From Bacillota bacterium (lineage in GTDB: Bacteria; Bacillota; Sulfobacillia; Sulfobacillales; Sulfobacillaceae), in contig JAPNUR010000006.1 in NCBI GenBank assembly GCA_026627385.1, positions 104,267-168,266 of the forward strand: a stretch of 64,000 nt of DNA, given 5' to 3'. Made by a program: the position numbers and the translations under genes. Numbering within the stretch: the first letter of the stretch is position 1; each line of letters begins with the position of its first letter. Below the pieces are notes generated by a model, which did no database searches, was not told the origin of the DNA, and saw nothing but the letters and a program-made list of their open reading frames with translations. Shown piece by piece: positions 25,840 to 39,858 of this stretch.

Positions 25840-27732
25840 GTGTCAAATCCAAATAGTCCTCAACTAGTCCCTGTCCCTCGCCAATTAATTTTGGGGGACG
25901 GCGTTTTCCTCTTTTCTCGTCAATTGTCAGTTGCCATTTGCGGGAAGACTGCCGACGCAATGAGCATGATTCTTAATCCGCTTCGGCGCTATCTAGATGG
26001 CATTAATGTGATGATGCAGACGGTGAATTGTACGCTTAAGGCTACGTTGGTATTTCAGGTCGATCGTGAAATTCCTCATGAGGGATACAGACTGTCCATT
26101 ACACGTCACCAACTTGTGATTGCTTTTAGCGATTTTGCGGGAGCTTACTACGGGGTTGTGACGTTGGCGCAACTTATTCGTCAATACGGCTCAATATTGC
26201 CGTGCTTACATATTAACGATTGGCCGGAGTTGTCCATTCGCGGCGTTATGTTGGATATTAGCCGCACGAAAGTTCCAACCGTAGAAACCTTGCTATCATT
26301 GATTGCGCGTCTATCAGAGCTTAAAATCAATCATCTTCAGTTGTATTTTGAGAATGCATTCGGCTACCAACGACATCAAAGTGTGTGGGCCGATGGGAAT
26401 GTACTGACGGCTGATGAAGCGGCGGTTATTGACAGGTTTTGCCGTGAACGATTTGTGGAATTGGTTCCGGTTCAGAATTCGTTCGGTCACTTAACGGATT
26501 GGCTGAAACATCCTGCATATCGGCATTTAGCGGAATCTCCTGGCGGAGGCATGTTTCCTGATGGCCCTTACCCCTATCCCTACGGATTAACGCCAGGGGA
26601 AGAAAGCCTGAAACTATTGGCAGATTTATATGATGAATTAATCGCGGTATTTTCTAGTAACTTTTTAGGTATCGGATTTGACGAGCCTTTTGACTTAGGT
26701 TATGGGAAAAGTAAAGAACAGTGTAAGATCAAGGGTAAGGATCAGGTGTTTATCGAGTTTTTACTACAGGTTCTCGAACGCGTTAAAGGTTTGCAGAAAA
26801 CACCGATGTTTTGGGCTGACACGATAACGCGGGAATATCCAAGGCTTGCACGTAGGCTGTATCGCGAAGTTATTGCCATGGAGTGGGGATATACTGCCGA
26901 TTATCCGTTTGAGCAACGCGTGGTGCCGCTGCAGGAAGCCGAGATCCCCTTCATATTAAATCCGAGTACAGGAACATGGCTATCCTTCGGCGGACGTGAA
27001 CATCAAATGAACCAAAATATTCGCCGGGCCGCTCTAGTTGCTCGGCAGTCTGGGAAGGGGCTAGTAACCACCGACTGGGGTGACTGGGGCCATTGGCAAC
27101 CGTTATCCGCGAGTTACCGCGCTTTTGCGCTTACGGCTATGGAGGCATGGAATCCCGGGGCTGGCGATGAGAACGCGCCTTTATTATCTCTCTACCTATT
27201 AGATCCGGCGTGTCTCAATGAAGAGAAGGCGTCCGCAACATTAGCCAACATACACTATGTGGTGGGCGGCACCGATGCCGAGGATCTTTATTTTGCCCCT
27301 TTGGTCGATGTGTTATGGCGGCCCTGGCGATGGCCTCAGCAAATAGCATCTATCAAGCGAGAGCACCTAGATGACGCCGAGCAGATGATTTTAGATGTTG
27401 ACAAGCTGCTGGCGTCGGGCGCCGATACCGAAGATGCCGAAGCAAGGCTCGTTCACGAAGAGTTGTTACAGGTTGCCAGGTTGTTGAACTTTGCCATAAC
27501 CATCACGACGGATTTAGTAGACAAACGTTTTGACGTAGTGCGTACGCGGCGTTTGGAACAATGGAGGGAAATACTCGATTACCAACAGAAATTGTGGAAT
27601 ATCAGAAATAAGCCCAATGGATGGCAAAAGAGCGTCGAGTATTGTTATCCGTTAATAGAACGATTAAGCAATGATGTTGTCCATCAATATAACAGCTTAA
27701 ATCACGCATCTGTTATTCGATATCCTTTGTAG
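25840..27732 (+). CDS. GH20-like beta-N-acetylhexosaminidase, cytoplasmic
   Basis: A 630-residue protein with the layout of family-20 hexosaminidases: an N-terminal alpha/beta domain (residues 1-130), then a TIM barrel starting LSIRGVMLDISRTKVPT. The catalytic Asp-Glu pair is D281-E282 in GIGFDEP. No signal peptide, so it would act inside the cell on imported oligosaccharides, releasing N-acetylglucosamine or N-acetylgalactosamine. GTG start. It follows the DeoR gene by 25 bases and precedes the DUF4832-like gene by 7, so these form one operon. Substrate linkage is not known. Confidence 0.85.
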   Translation: MSNPNSPQLVPVPRQLILGDGVFLFSRQLSVAICGKTADAMSMILNPLRRYLDGINVMMQTVNCTLKATLVFQVDREIPHEGYRLSITRHQLVIAFSDFAGAYYGVVTLAQLIRQYGSILPCLHINDWPELSIRGVMLDISRTKVPTVETLLSLIARLSELKINHLQLYFENAFGYQRHQSVWADGNVLTADEAAVIDRFCRERFVELVPVQNSFGHLTDWLKHPAYRHLAESPGGGMFPDGPYPYPYGLTPGEESLKLLADLYDELIAVFSSNFLGIGFDEPFDLGYGKSKEQCKIKGKDQVFIEFLLQVLERVKGLQKTPMFWADTITREYPRLARRLYREVIAMEWGYTADYPFEQRVVPLQEAEIPFILNPSTGTWLSFGGREHQMNQNIRRAALVARQSGKGLVTTDWGDWGHWQPLSASYRAFALTAMEAWNPGAGDENAPLLSLYLLDPACLNEEKASATLANIHYVVGGTDAEDLYFAPLVDVLWRPWRWPQQIASIKREHLDDAEQMILDVDKLLASGADTEDAEARLVHEELLQVARLLNFAITITTDLVDKRFDVVRTRRLEQWREILDYQQKLWNIRNKPNGWQKSVEYCYPLIERLSNDVVHQYNSLNHASVIRYPL

Positions 27733-27739
27733 TAGGTGG

Positions 27740-29173
27740 GTGAACTCGGCAATGGCCACGCTGTATCGAATGATGCCCCGTCCACTGAACAATCCGATTA
27801 AAAATCCTGGAAGAGGATGGGCGCTGTACGTTGATGCATTCTTCACGGATGTTCGTGACGTTCGGTTTGATGATTCAGGTTTTCCTGACGCCGCAAGATA
27901 TTGGGCACTTCAGGACGCTTCTGGGGCTACTGAGTATGCTAGTCTCTTATATTTGCGGGTGCCGTGGTCACAAATGGAGCCCTCCCTCGGAATTTATGCA
28001 TGGGAAGCGGATGAAAATTTTCAGGCACTGCTCGAAGGGGCGAGAGCTCGTGGACTGCGAACGGCTTTTCGTGTTTACGTCGATAGCCACGATAGTTACC
28101 AACAGGCTACTCCCGATTTTGTGAGGCAATTGGGCGCTGAAGGATATATCGATAGTTGGCAAGATTCCCGTGGCCATGTGCACCAATACTGGAACCCTTG
28201 GCTATCGGATTCTGTATTTCAACAACAACTTACCCGTTTTCTTGAAGCTTTTGCTTCACGGTTCGACGATAGCCAATGCGTTGATTTTATTGATGCTGGA
28301 GGATTGGGTTGGTGGGGAGAAATGCATCATTTAGGCATTCCTCCTGGACATGCGGAATCCGACGTTCTTCAGTGGGTAGCGACAGTGTATCAACAGTGTT
28401 TTTCCCGGGTGCTTTTGGGATGGCAATATGTTGCAACGCCGATAGCTGATGCTTTAGTTGGTTCCCGTCAATTTGTTATCCGCCGCGACAGCTTGGGAAG
28501 CCCTATTTGGTTTCCTGAAACAGAGCGGCGTCCGATCATTCAGCATTGGCCTGCAGTGCCTGTATTTGCCGAAAATTGTTATCATCATTTGCAATCGCGT
28601 TCAGAATGGTGGTCAGGCGATGGCTTCTCAAGCTTGCGCGAAACGCTCGAAACGGTTGTTTCGCATGCGTCGGAAATTCATGCCAACACGTTAGACTTGA
28701 GAATCCCAGAAGATGCTGAGGCGTGGATGCAGGTGGCACCTGATATTGTACGAGACCTGAGTGTTCGATTGGGTTATTGTTTCCGATTGCTTGAAGTCAG
28801 GTATCATTCAAGGTTGCCGTCTCGCGCTAATTTATCGATTAGTCATCGCTGGACTAATGTCGGATTTGGTCGGATCCCCAATGATGATCCTCATTGGCAA
28901 CATAAATATCGGGTTGCATGGAGCCTTATCGGGCAGCGTGGTATTGCCAGTATGTTCGTAGATACCACAATCGATATCTCCCAATGGTTACCGGGAATCG
29001 AATACGAGTATCGATTGCAATGGCCTTTATCGTTGTCTGAAGGCCGCTATCAACTAGGAGTGGCGATAGTCGATAGTTCTAAGGGGAATACGCCGGCGGT
29101 CGGCATTGCATCGGAAGGTTTCCGAAATATTGATGGATGGATGGTCGTAGGAGAGGTATTAATGGGAGCCTAA
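27740..29173 (+). CDS. DUF4832-like putative glycosidase (TIM barrel plus beta domain)
   Basis: A 477-residue protein. The first ~330 residues resemble a beta-galactosidase-like barrel (NPGRGWALYVD, LLYLRVPWSQMEPSLGIYAWE, ARGLRTAFRVYVDSHD, GGLGWWGEMHHLG). The last ~130 form a beta-rich domain (LSISHRWTNVGFGRIPNDDPHW...YRLQWPLSLSEGRYQLGVAIVD), the architecture of DUF4832 proteins. No signal peptide. GTG 27740 or ATG 27752 could start it. It lies 7 bases after the GH20 gene, pointing to a role in the same glycan pathway. The reaction is unknown. Confidence 0.65.
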   Translation: MNSAMATLYRMMPRPLNNPIKNPGRGWALYVDAFFTDVRDVRFDDSGFPDAARYWALQDASGATEYASLLYLRVPWSQMEPSLGIYAWEADENFQALLEGARARGLRTAFRVYVDSHDSYQQATPDFVRQLGAEGYIDSWQDSRGHVHQYWNPWLSDSVFQQQLTRFLEAFASRFDDSQCVDFIDAGGLGWWGEMHHLGIPPGHAESDVLQWVATVYQQCFSRVLLGWQYVATPIADALVGSRQFVIRRDSLGSPIWFPETERRPIIQHWPAVPVFAENCYHHLQSRSEWWSGDGFSSLRETLETVVSHASEIHANTLDLRIPEDAEAWMQVAPDIVRDLSVRLGYCFRLLEVRYHSRLPSRANLSISHRWTNVGFGRIPNDDPHWQHKYRVAWSLIGQRGIASMFVDTTIDISQWLPGIEYEYRLQWPLSLSEGRYQLGVAIVDSSKGNTPAVGIASEGFRNIDGWMVVGEVLMGA

Positions 29174-29480
29174 CGCGGATAATCGACGTCCCCTTGTCCG
29201 TGTTTGCGTTTCAAATATGGGCGATGTTTGCGGGATGGGCGCTGTTTGCACGGCGGATCCATAGGACGGATATCTAAATGCTCTGAAAATGACCCGCTCC
29301 CGGATAACCCACGCCATGTAAGCAAGACGGTCGAGAAGCGGGAGTGCCCGATCGGATTATATATGCTAGCCGACGACTTTGGATCGTGGCTGTGACGCAC
29401 CACCTCAAGCGAGAGATACCCGGAAGCGACATCCTGTCAGGTCGTTCCGGGTATTCTCAGGAGCGCGCATGTAATCAATC
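29174..29480. other. Convergent intergenic region with hairpin
   Basis: About 300 bases between converging genes. The only clear feature is the hairpin at 29416-29454; no gene is supported. Confidence 0.4.
29416..29454. terminator. Long hairpin between convergent genes
   Basis: ATACCCGGAA pairs with TTCCGGGTAT and encloses a second CGAC/GTCG stem. It can serve both converging genes; there is no strong T tract. Confidence 0.55.
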
Positions 29481-30479
29481 TTACTGCGTCACCGGGGGGC
29501 TTTGAACATTGACGTAATTAAGCGTGCCATTAACAAGTAATTTGATAGCGCCCAGTTGATTTAATGGAATAACGACCTGCCCATTTGTGTTAGCAGCCAC
29601 GGTTTGCCACTTTAAATTGGGTGTGTTGAATCCGATGTACGTGAACCAGACTACCGACCCGGCTGCGAGACCACTAATGGTCAGATTGGTACCTAGCGTC
29701 GCGCTTTCCGGTATATTAAATTGATTTGCGGGTTCGTTTGCAACGTATGTCGGAGCATAGGCTTTAGCCTGATTGCTGTAATCGTACGATCCGTTAATAA
29801 TAGGGACGGCGTAGGCGGTCATCTGATAAAACATGGGTTTGCCATTGGATGGGACGGACCAGGAGTAGTGGGGACTAGTTGTCGCCCCGTTGCTAAGATC
29901 GGTCCAATTTTCAAGAACCCCTCCACCATAATCCTCTGCGAATGCTTCGCTATTGTACCCTACGGTATCACCCATATTATATTGCCCGATGACGACGCTT
30001 TCCTTTGGTTCGGTGCTATTTGCTCCGGTGGTGTAATAGTCGGCGTTGGCACTTCCCCCGTTAGGGGATACATAACTATCAGAAGTAGAGTTTGCTTCCG
30101 ACTGCCACTCAATAGAGATGGGGGGACCTGCCTTCACAGGAAGGAACCCACCCTCAATGACGACAGGCTCATAGGTGACAATTTCTGGTCTAGTGGAAGA
30201 GACGACATAGCCGATGGTTCCTCCCCCTAGATAGTTCCCCTTTAAATAGCGGCGATTTGTCACATCATATAGTTCAATGTGTCCCGCTGCATTCGCGACG
30301 TGTTCGATAATCGTTGCATGCATGCCCACCTTGAGGACTTCGCGATTGGCCGACGCCCATATAATAGGCGGATTGCCCACGTTGAACGGTCCACCCTGCG
30401 CAAATGAGATTCCAGAGGCAGCCAAGATGGCCGCTGAACCCCCTAACAACATTGCAGTGACAAGACGATGATGCTTCAC
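29481..30479 (-). CDS. Secreted protein of unknown function
   Basis: A 332-residue protein with an N-terminal signal peptide (RLVTAMLLGGSAAILAASGISFAQG, cleavage after AQ or nearby). The mature part is rich in Gly, Asn, Ser, Thr and Tyr and low in Lys, as in extracellular beta-rich proteins; the last ~90 residues look like an immunoglobulin- or fibronectin-like domain (TLGTNLTISGLAAGSVVWFTYIG). GTG 30479 has AAGGAGG nine bases upstream. It stands alone on the minus strand within the glycan region and is divergent from the Gfo/Idh gene. I do not recognise the family; a surface or matrix role is a guess. Confidence 0.75.
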   Translation of the reverse strand: MKHHRLVTAMLLGGSAAILAASGISFAQGGPFNVGNPPIIWASANREVLKVGMHATIIEHVANAAGHIELYDVTNRRYLKGNYLGGGTIGYVVSSTRPEIVTYEPVVIEGGFLPVKAGPPISIEWQSEANSTSDSYVSPNGGSANADYYTTGANSTEPKESVVIGQYNMGDTVGYNSEAFAEDYGGGVLENWTDLSNGATTSPHYSWSVPSNGKPMFYQMTAYAVPIINGSYDYSNQAKAYAPTYVANEPANQFNIPESATLGTNLTISGLAAGSVVWFTYIGFNTPNLKWQTVAANTNGQVVIPLNQLGAIKLLVNGTLNYVNVQSPPVTQ

Positions 30480-30757
30480 ATTATTTCCTCCTTAGTAAGA
30501 TATTGGTTATCTAGTATATTCATAATAGCATAACTAAGAAATAAATAGATAGTATAAATGCAAGATATGGTGCGAAAAATAAATGTTAGTTAGATAGACC
30601 AGCCAATAAACTGATAGACGATTGATCAGTGCTCTCGATAAAGCCGATTTATTAAAATGCGATATTGTCATAGAGAGGCAGATATGGAAAAATAACAGGT
30701 GCTATATGGTGGCTAACGTTACTATAAACGATCTAAACAGACCAAAGGGTGACAGTT
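30480..30757. promoter_or_regulatory. AT-rich divergent promoter region
   Basis: About 280 bases, markedly AT-rich, between the divergent secreted-protein and Gfo/Idh genes. TTAGTTAGATAGA and GATAGACGATTGATC are candidate regulator sites, but no promoter can be picked with confidence. Confidence 0.4.
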
Positions 30758-31894
30758 ATGGAACGAGTTCGCGTGGGCGTTATCGGAGCTGCAGGGCGCG
30801 CGGCAATTACCCGACATTGGGTTGGCGATGCCAGGGTGGAAATTGTAGGGGTTGCAGATGTTAACCCTCAGAGTATTCAGTGGTATCGAGAAAACATTAA
30901 AAGCGACATATGGAGCGACGCAGATTACCGTCGGCTGATAGAACGTAATGACATTGATGCTATTGTTGTGATGTCTCCTGACTGGCTTCATGAGGAACAT
31001 GCTGTTGCAGCGTTATTAGCTGGGAAGCACGTGTATGTTGAAAAGCCCATGGCTATTACGGTTGAAGGTTGCGATCGAATGATACAAACCGCGAAAGAGT
31101 CGCGGCGACTATTAATGGTTGGGTTCAATATGCGGTACATGGCAATATTTCAAACCATGAAATTTATTTTAGATCGCGGTGATATCGGTGACATCAAAGC
31201 CGTGTGGGTGAGGCACTTTGTTGGACGAGGAGGCGAGTATTATTTCCACGATTGGCACGGCCAGCGTAAACATACGACGTCGCTGCTCCTGCAAAAAGGC
31301 ACTCACGATTTCGACATGATTCACTGGTTAACCGGGCGATATACGTCCAAAGTCGCTGCGTTTGGAAGTTTGGATTATTATGGTGGAGAGAAGCCTAACG
31401 ATCTTACCTGCCCTCAATGTGCCGAACGGGAACGGTGTTGGGATGTGCAACCAGCATGGCCAGGACATGAATTATGTGCGTTTCGTAAAGAAATTGATGT
31501 CGAAGATAATCAAGTGGTCATATTAGAGCTAGAAGGTGGCATTAAGGCGTCATACTTGCAGTGCCATTTTACACCGGACTACCATCGAAACTACACCATT
31601 ATCGGTACCGAAGGAAGAATAGAGAATTCGGAACCCGAGTCGAAGGTGTGGGTTATTAATCGAAGGACGGGAACGCGTAAATCGCTGGCGGACGCGACGT
31701 ACCATGTGACATCGGAAGAAGGCCACGGAAACGCTGATCAAAAGATACTGAACGAATTCATAACTGCGATTATTGAAGGCCGTGATGCACCTGTTGATCC
31801 TTGGGCGGGACGGATGAGCGTGGCAACAGGCGTGCTCGCTGCCAATAGTCTTCGCAATGGTGGCCTGGTTCAACAGATGCAGGTCCACAATTGA
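30758..31894 (+). CDS. Gfo/Idh/MocA-family NAD-dependent oxidoreductase with Cys-rich insert
   Basis: A 378-residue protein with an N-terminal Rossmann fold (VGVIGAAGRAA), the EKP motif carrying the catalytic lysine (VYVEKPMA) and the usual C-terminal alpha/beta domain. A segment reading CPQCAERERC, with another Cys (LCAFRK) further on, could bind a metal. ATG 30758 has AAAGGG upstream; GTG 30749 is the alternative. Members oxidise sugars or, in GH109 and related groups, cleave glycosides with bound NAD. Position ahead of beta-galactosidase suggests work on a released sugar. Substrate unknown. Confidence 0.88.
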   Translation: MERVRVGVIGAAGRAAITRHWVGDARVEIVGVADVNPQSIQWYRENIKSDIWSDADYRRLIERNDIDAIVVMSPDWLHEEHAVAALLAGKHVYVEKPMAITVEGCDRMIQTAKESRRLLMVGFNMRYMAIFQTMKFILDRGDIGDIKAVWVRHFVGRGGEYYFHDWHGQRKHTTSLLLQKGTHDFDMIHWLTGRYTSKVAAFGSLDYYGGEKPNDLTCPQCAERERCWDVQPAWPGHELCAFRKEIDVEDNQVVILELEGGIKASYLQCHFTPDYHRNYTIIGTEGRIENSEPESKVWVINRRTGTRKSLADATYHVTSEEGHGNADQKILNEFITAIIEGRDAPVDPWAGRMSVATGVLAANSLRNGGLVQQMQVHN

Positions 31895-31934
31895 AATCAA
31901 GTGAGCGTTTATCACAAAAGCGGCGGGGTGTTAA

Positions 31935-36966
<5,032 letters not shown>

Positions 36967-37086
36967 CAACCAAACGGTCCTTCACAGAGTGGGCTCTGCG
37001 GGGCTGTCGGGTTCATCATGCGATCAGTGAACCGAATTTGTGTGGAATCGGCTGGCAGTTTTGCTAAATTACTGGTGAACGAGATC

Positions 37087-38896
37087 TGGAGGTGCGTTGT
37101 GACGGAAGGGCGGTTGGTGCGCGAAGCCATTGCATCACAAGCAGGGGTGTGGGCGACAGGGGTAGAGGTCGCCGGGGGGCTGGCGTTGCCGGAACCGATT
37201 TTGTGTCTGGGGTCGGGCACGTCGTGTTATTTGGCGGAAGTTGTGGCGTTTTTGGGACAGCGGGTGGGCCGACGCATGGAGGCGGCGCCGACGCAAGACT
37301 TTATTTTGGAGCCGGAGGCGATGGCGCAGCGGTATGCGAGTGTGTTGCTGCTCTCGCGGTCGGGCACCACGACCGAAGTGCTGTGGGCGGTGGAGCTGGC
37401 GAAGGCGCGCGGGTTAGAGACCTGGGCGGTGAGCTGCGAGCCCGAGTCGCCTCTGATGGCGACGTGTGGCGGCGGGTGGGCAGTACCGGCGGGGCACGAT
37501 CACACAGTGGTCATGACCCGGTCGTTTTCGGCGTTGTTGCTGTTGCTGGAGAAGGCATTGGCGGCGGGCCGACCGGAGGTGCAGGAAGCGCTGGGGAGGC
37601 TGGTCGACCGGGCGGGGCCGCTTGTGGAAGCGGCGGAGGCGTTAGCGGATACGCTCACGGAGCCGCTGCCGCGCCGCCTGTACATTTTAGGAGCGGGCGC
37701 GCGGTGGGGGATTGCGCGGGAAGGTGCGCTGAAGGCGTTTGAGATGGCCAATCAGAATGCGTATGCATACGGGCCGCTGGAATTTCGGCATGGGCCGTGG
37801 GGGTCAGTGACGCCGGAGGATTTAGTGGTCATGTTGGGGCAAGAGGCGTATCGCACACACGAGCAGGCGGTGGTGCGGGACTTATGGGGGCGGACGCGCC
37901 GGATTGTGACGGTCGCGTCGGCGGGGTGGTTTCGCGAGGGGGGGATTCCGGGCGAGCGGTGGGTGTTGCCGGCGGTGACCCATGATGAATGGTGGGGCCC
38001 GCTGGCGGTGGTGTTATTGCAATGGCTAGGCTGGCATTGGGCAATCAAGACGGGGCGGGACCCGGATCACCCGAAAGATTTAACCGCGGTGGTGGAGTTA
38101 AGCGATGGCGCGACGGGCTAGAGCGGGCCGGGCCGACGCGCGGCGGCGGCACATGGCCATCGTCGATTTGCTGGATCGGCAAGGGGCACTCTCGGTGGCC
38201 GCCTTGGCGCACGAATTTCAGTGTTCCCCCGCGACCATTCGGCGTGATTTAGAAGCGCTGAGCCGGGAAGGGGTGCCGTTGCAACATCACCATGGTTCGG
38301 TGTCCTTGGTGCGGACCGATTTGGCCACGCAGTGGGAAGCGGGACGGATCGCGGAATACGCGGCCAAGGAGGCCATTGCCCAATTGGTGGTGGAGGCCAT
38401 TCCCCCGGCCACCACGGTGGGACTCAACGGCGGCACCACGACCCTTCTCATCGCGCGGGCGTTAGTGAAAGCGGGCAAACCGGTGCGGGTGGTGACCAAC
38501 GCCTTAAATATCGCGTATGAGCTTGCGGTGAAGGGGATGGACGTCGTGATGGTGGGCGGAGCCGTGCGGTTGCCGAATTTTGAGTCGACGGGGCCATTGG
38601 CGCTCGCGACGTTAACCGATATGCACGTGGACTGGGGCATCTTAGGGGCTGAAGGGGCGGATCCGGTCTTTGGCTTCAGCACCACCTCCGAGGATGAGGC
38701 GGCGGTGGCGCAGGCCTTTCGCGCTTGTTCGGATCACATTGTCATGGCAGTCGATCACACGAAGTTGGGGAAGAAAGCGATTTTCCGCTTGCTGCCGTGG
38801 GCCGAGGCCAATTATCTCGTGTCCAATCTGGGCGTTGCCGTGCGCCCCGCCTGGCTCGGAGAACCGCGCCACCAAGGCCATGGCGCCGGCTGGTGG
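37087..38896 (+). repeat. 1.81-kb direct repeat, copy 1 (SIS-DeoR)
   Basis: This segment recurs at 43904-45713 with a constant offset of 6817 bases. I see one silent difference in the SIS gene (37923/44740), three scattered single differences late in the DeoR gene, and several clustered in the last ~45 bases. Both ends are sharp: TGGAGGTGCG at the left and GGCTGGTGG at the right. Confidence 0.95.
37099..38121 (+). CDS. SIS-domain sugar isomerase/deaminase, AgaS-like (copy 1)
   Basis: A 340-residue protein with two SIS domains. The first holds CLGSGTSCYLAEVV and LLLSRSGTTTEVLWAVELAK, the second YILGAGARWGIAREGALKAFEMAN and EFRHGPWGSV. This is the pattern of GlmS C-terminal-like aldose-ketose isomerases and of AgaS, which converts galactosamine-6-phosphate to tagatose-6-phosphate. 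It starts at GTG after GGAGGTGCG. The protein appears identical to copy 2. It overlaps the DeoR gene by 17 bases. Its GC content is clearly above that of the glycosidase genes to its left, pointing to an origin in the downstream operon. Confidence 0.9.
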   Translation: MTEGRLVREAIASQAGVWATGVEVAGGLALPEPILCLGSGTSCYLAEVVAFLGQRVGRRMEAAPTQDFILEPEAMAQRYASVLLLSRSGTTTEVLWAVELAKARGLETWAVSCEPESPLMATCGGGWAVPAGHDHTVVMTRSFSALLLLLEKALAAGRPEVQEALGRLVDRAGPLVEAAEALADTLTEPLPRRLYILGAGARWGIAREGALKAFEMANQNAYAYGPLEFRHGPWGSVTPEDLVVMLGQEAYRTHEQAVVRDLWGRTRRIVTVASAGWFREGGIPGERWVLPAVTHDEWWGPLAVVLLQWLGWHWAIKTGRDPDHPKDLTAVVELSDGATG

Positions 38897-38914
38897 CCTA
38901 TTTCATGTACGTAA
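38105..38914 (+). CDS. DeoR-family regulator (copy 1, altered C-terminus)
   Basis: A 269-residue DeoR protein: winged helix (LSVAALAHEFQCSPATIRRDLEALSREG) and sugar-phosphate sensor (GLNGGTTTLLIARALVKAG, VVTNALNIAYELA, ESTGPLALATL). It is nearly identical to copy 2 at 44922 up to residue about 264, then reads PISCT where copy 2 reads VLHE, because the repeat ends here. In copy 2 the end overlaps the next gene; here the coding continuation is lost and non-coding DNA follows. It is probably functional since the sensor domain is complete. Confidence 0.9.
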   Translation: MARRARAGRADARRRHMAIVDLLDRQGALSVAALAHEFQCSPATIRRDLEALSREGVPLQHHHGSVSLVRTDLATQWEAGRIAEYAAKEAIAQLVVEAIPPATTVGLNGGTTTLLIARALVKAGKPVRVVTNALNIAYELAVKGMDVVMVGGAVRLPNFESTGPLALATLTDMHVDWGILGAEGADPVFGFSTTSEDEAAVAQAFRACSDHIVMAVDHTKLGKKAIFRLLPWAEANYLVSNLGVAVRPAWLGEPRHQGHGAGWWPISCT

Positions 38915-39858
38915 CCCAGGGCCAGCAACGATTCATCAAAGGGTTTCGGAACTCTTGCAGGTGTCAATGAGCAGAATGAGCGCCAAACAGACGATTGCGA
39001 AAGATGTTGATCTCGGTGGATTCATTACGTGCTCGAGCAAATACTAATAATGTATAAATAATAGACGGCACGTGTCGAAAAGGTGTTAAATGGGATATGG
39101 CCAACGTCAGGTTTCAGGCACCGTCCGACAGGCAGGCTTCGTCACACTGGCTTAGAAGGAGCCGGATCAGAATTGATTGGGCGGCCGATGCTCATGCCGA
39201 GGGCATTGGTCTTATCATAAGTCACACCGAGGCCGCTTGTAGGACGGGCGAAACCACGGACCGACCGATGCCGGCAAGGGCTGGCAGAGTACCATGCGGC
39301 CTGTACCGGCTCGCCCGGTTGGCCGCACGGTAGTGCGGGCATTCCGCACATAAGGATTGCATCGATATAACCGTTCGCGTCCTGGGCGTGCGTCGGGGTC
39401 GGATAGTGGGGGAGTGCCGAGTCGATCCAACACTCGGTGAGATTCACGTACTGACCACCAGGCCTTGAAAGGGCTCCATCCCGACATGCAGAGAGAGGGA
39501 CCAGCTATGTCCATGCGAGACGTGGGCCTTTCTGGGAATTTAAGACCTTTTTGGAGGTGGGACACTGGTCCAGCGGCACGTGTTGCCTAACTACAAACAT
39601 GATGTGAGTCTTCTCGGTTCCAACCGAAGACAAGTCTATGGCGGGTTCCCCTTTTGAGAGATGTCCATAGCACGCTAGTGGTGTATCTCCTCGGATGGGT
39701 TGACCGGACTATGCGGGATTTCCGGGTTCGAGGGCCAAGGTACCCGAATGGCCAAATTTGTCCGTGGCGGCTGGCCTGTGAGAAGTGAAAGCTGCTTCCG
39801 GAGAAAACTGTATGACAAGATACAAAGTTGTCCACCGTCAAGGAGGGCAATTAAGGGT
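38915..39858. other. About 0.9 kb without a supported gene
   Basis: Several short frames overlap on both strands around 39.1-39.6 kb, but none has both a ribosome site and a recognisable product. It follows the end of repeat copy 1 and is probably recombination debris plus the promoter of the beta-helix gene. Confidence 0.35.

Noticed and set aside
37092..37742. Long Gly-rich frame overlapping the SIS gene (also at 43900-44559)
   Set aside because: A +1-frame shadow of a GC-rich gene; low-complexity Gly/Val composition, and the SIS frame has clear domains.
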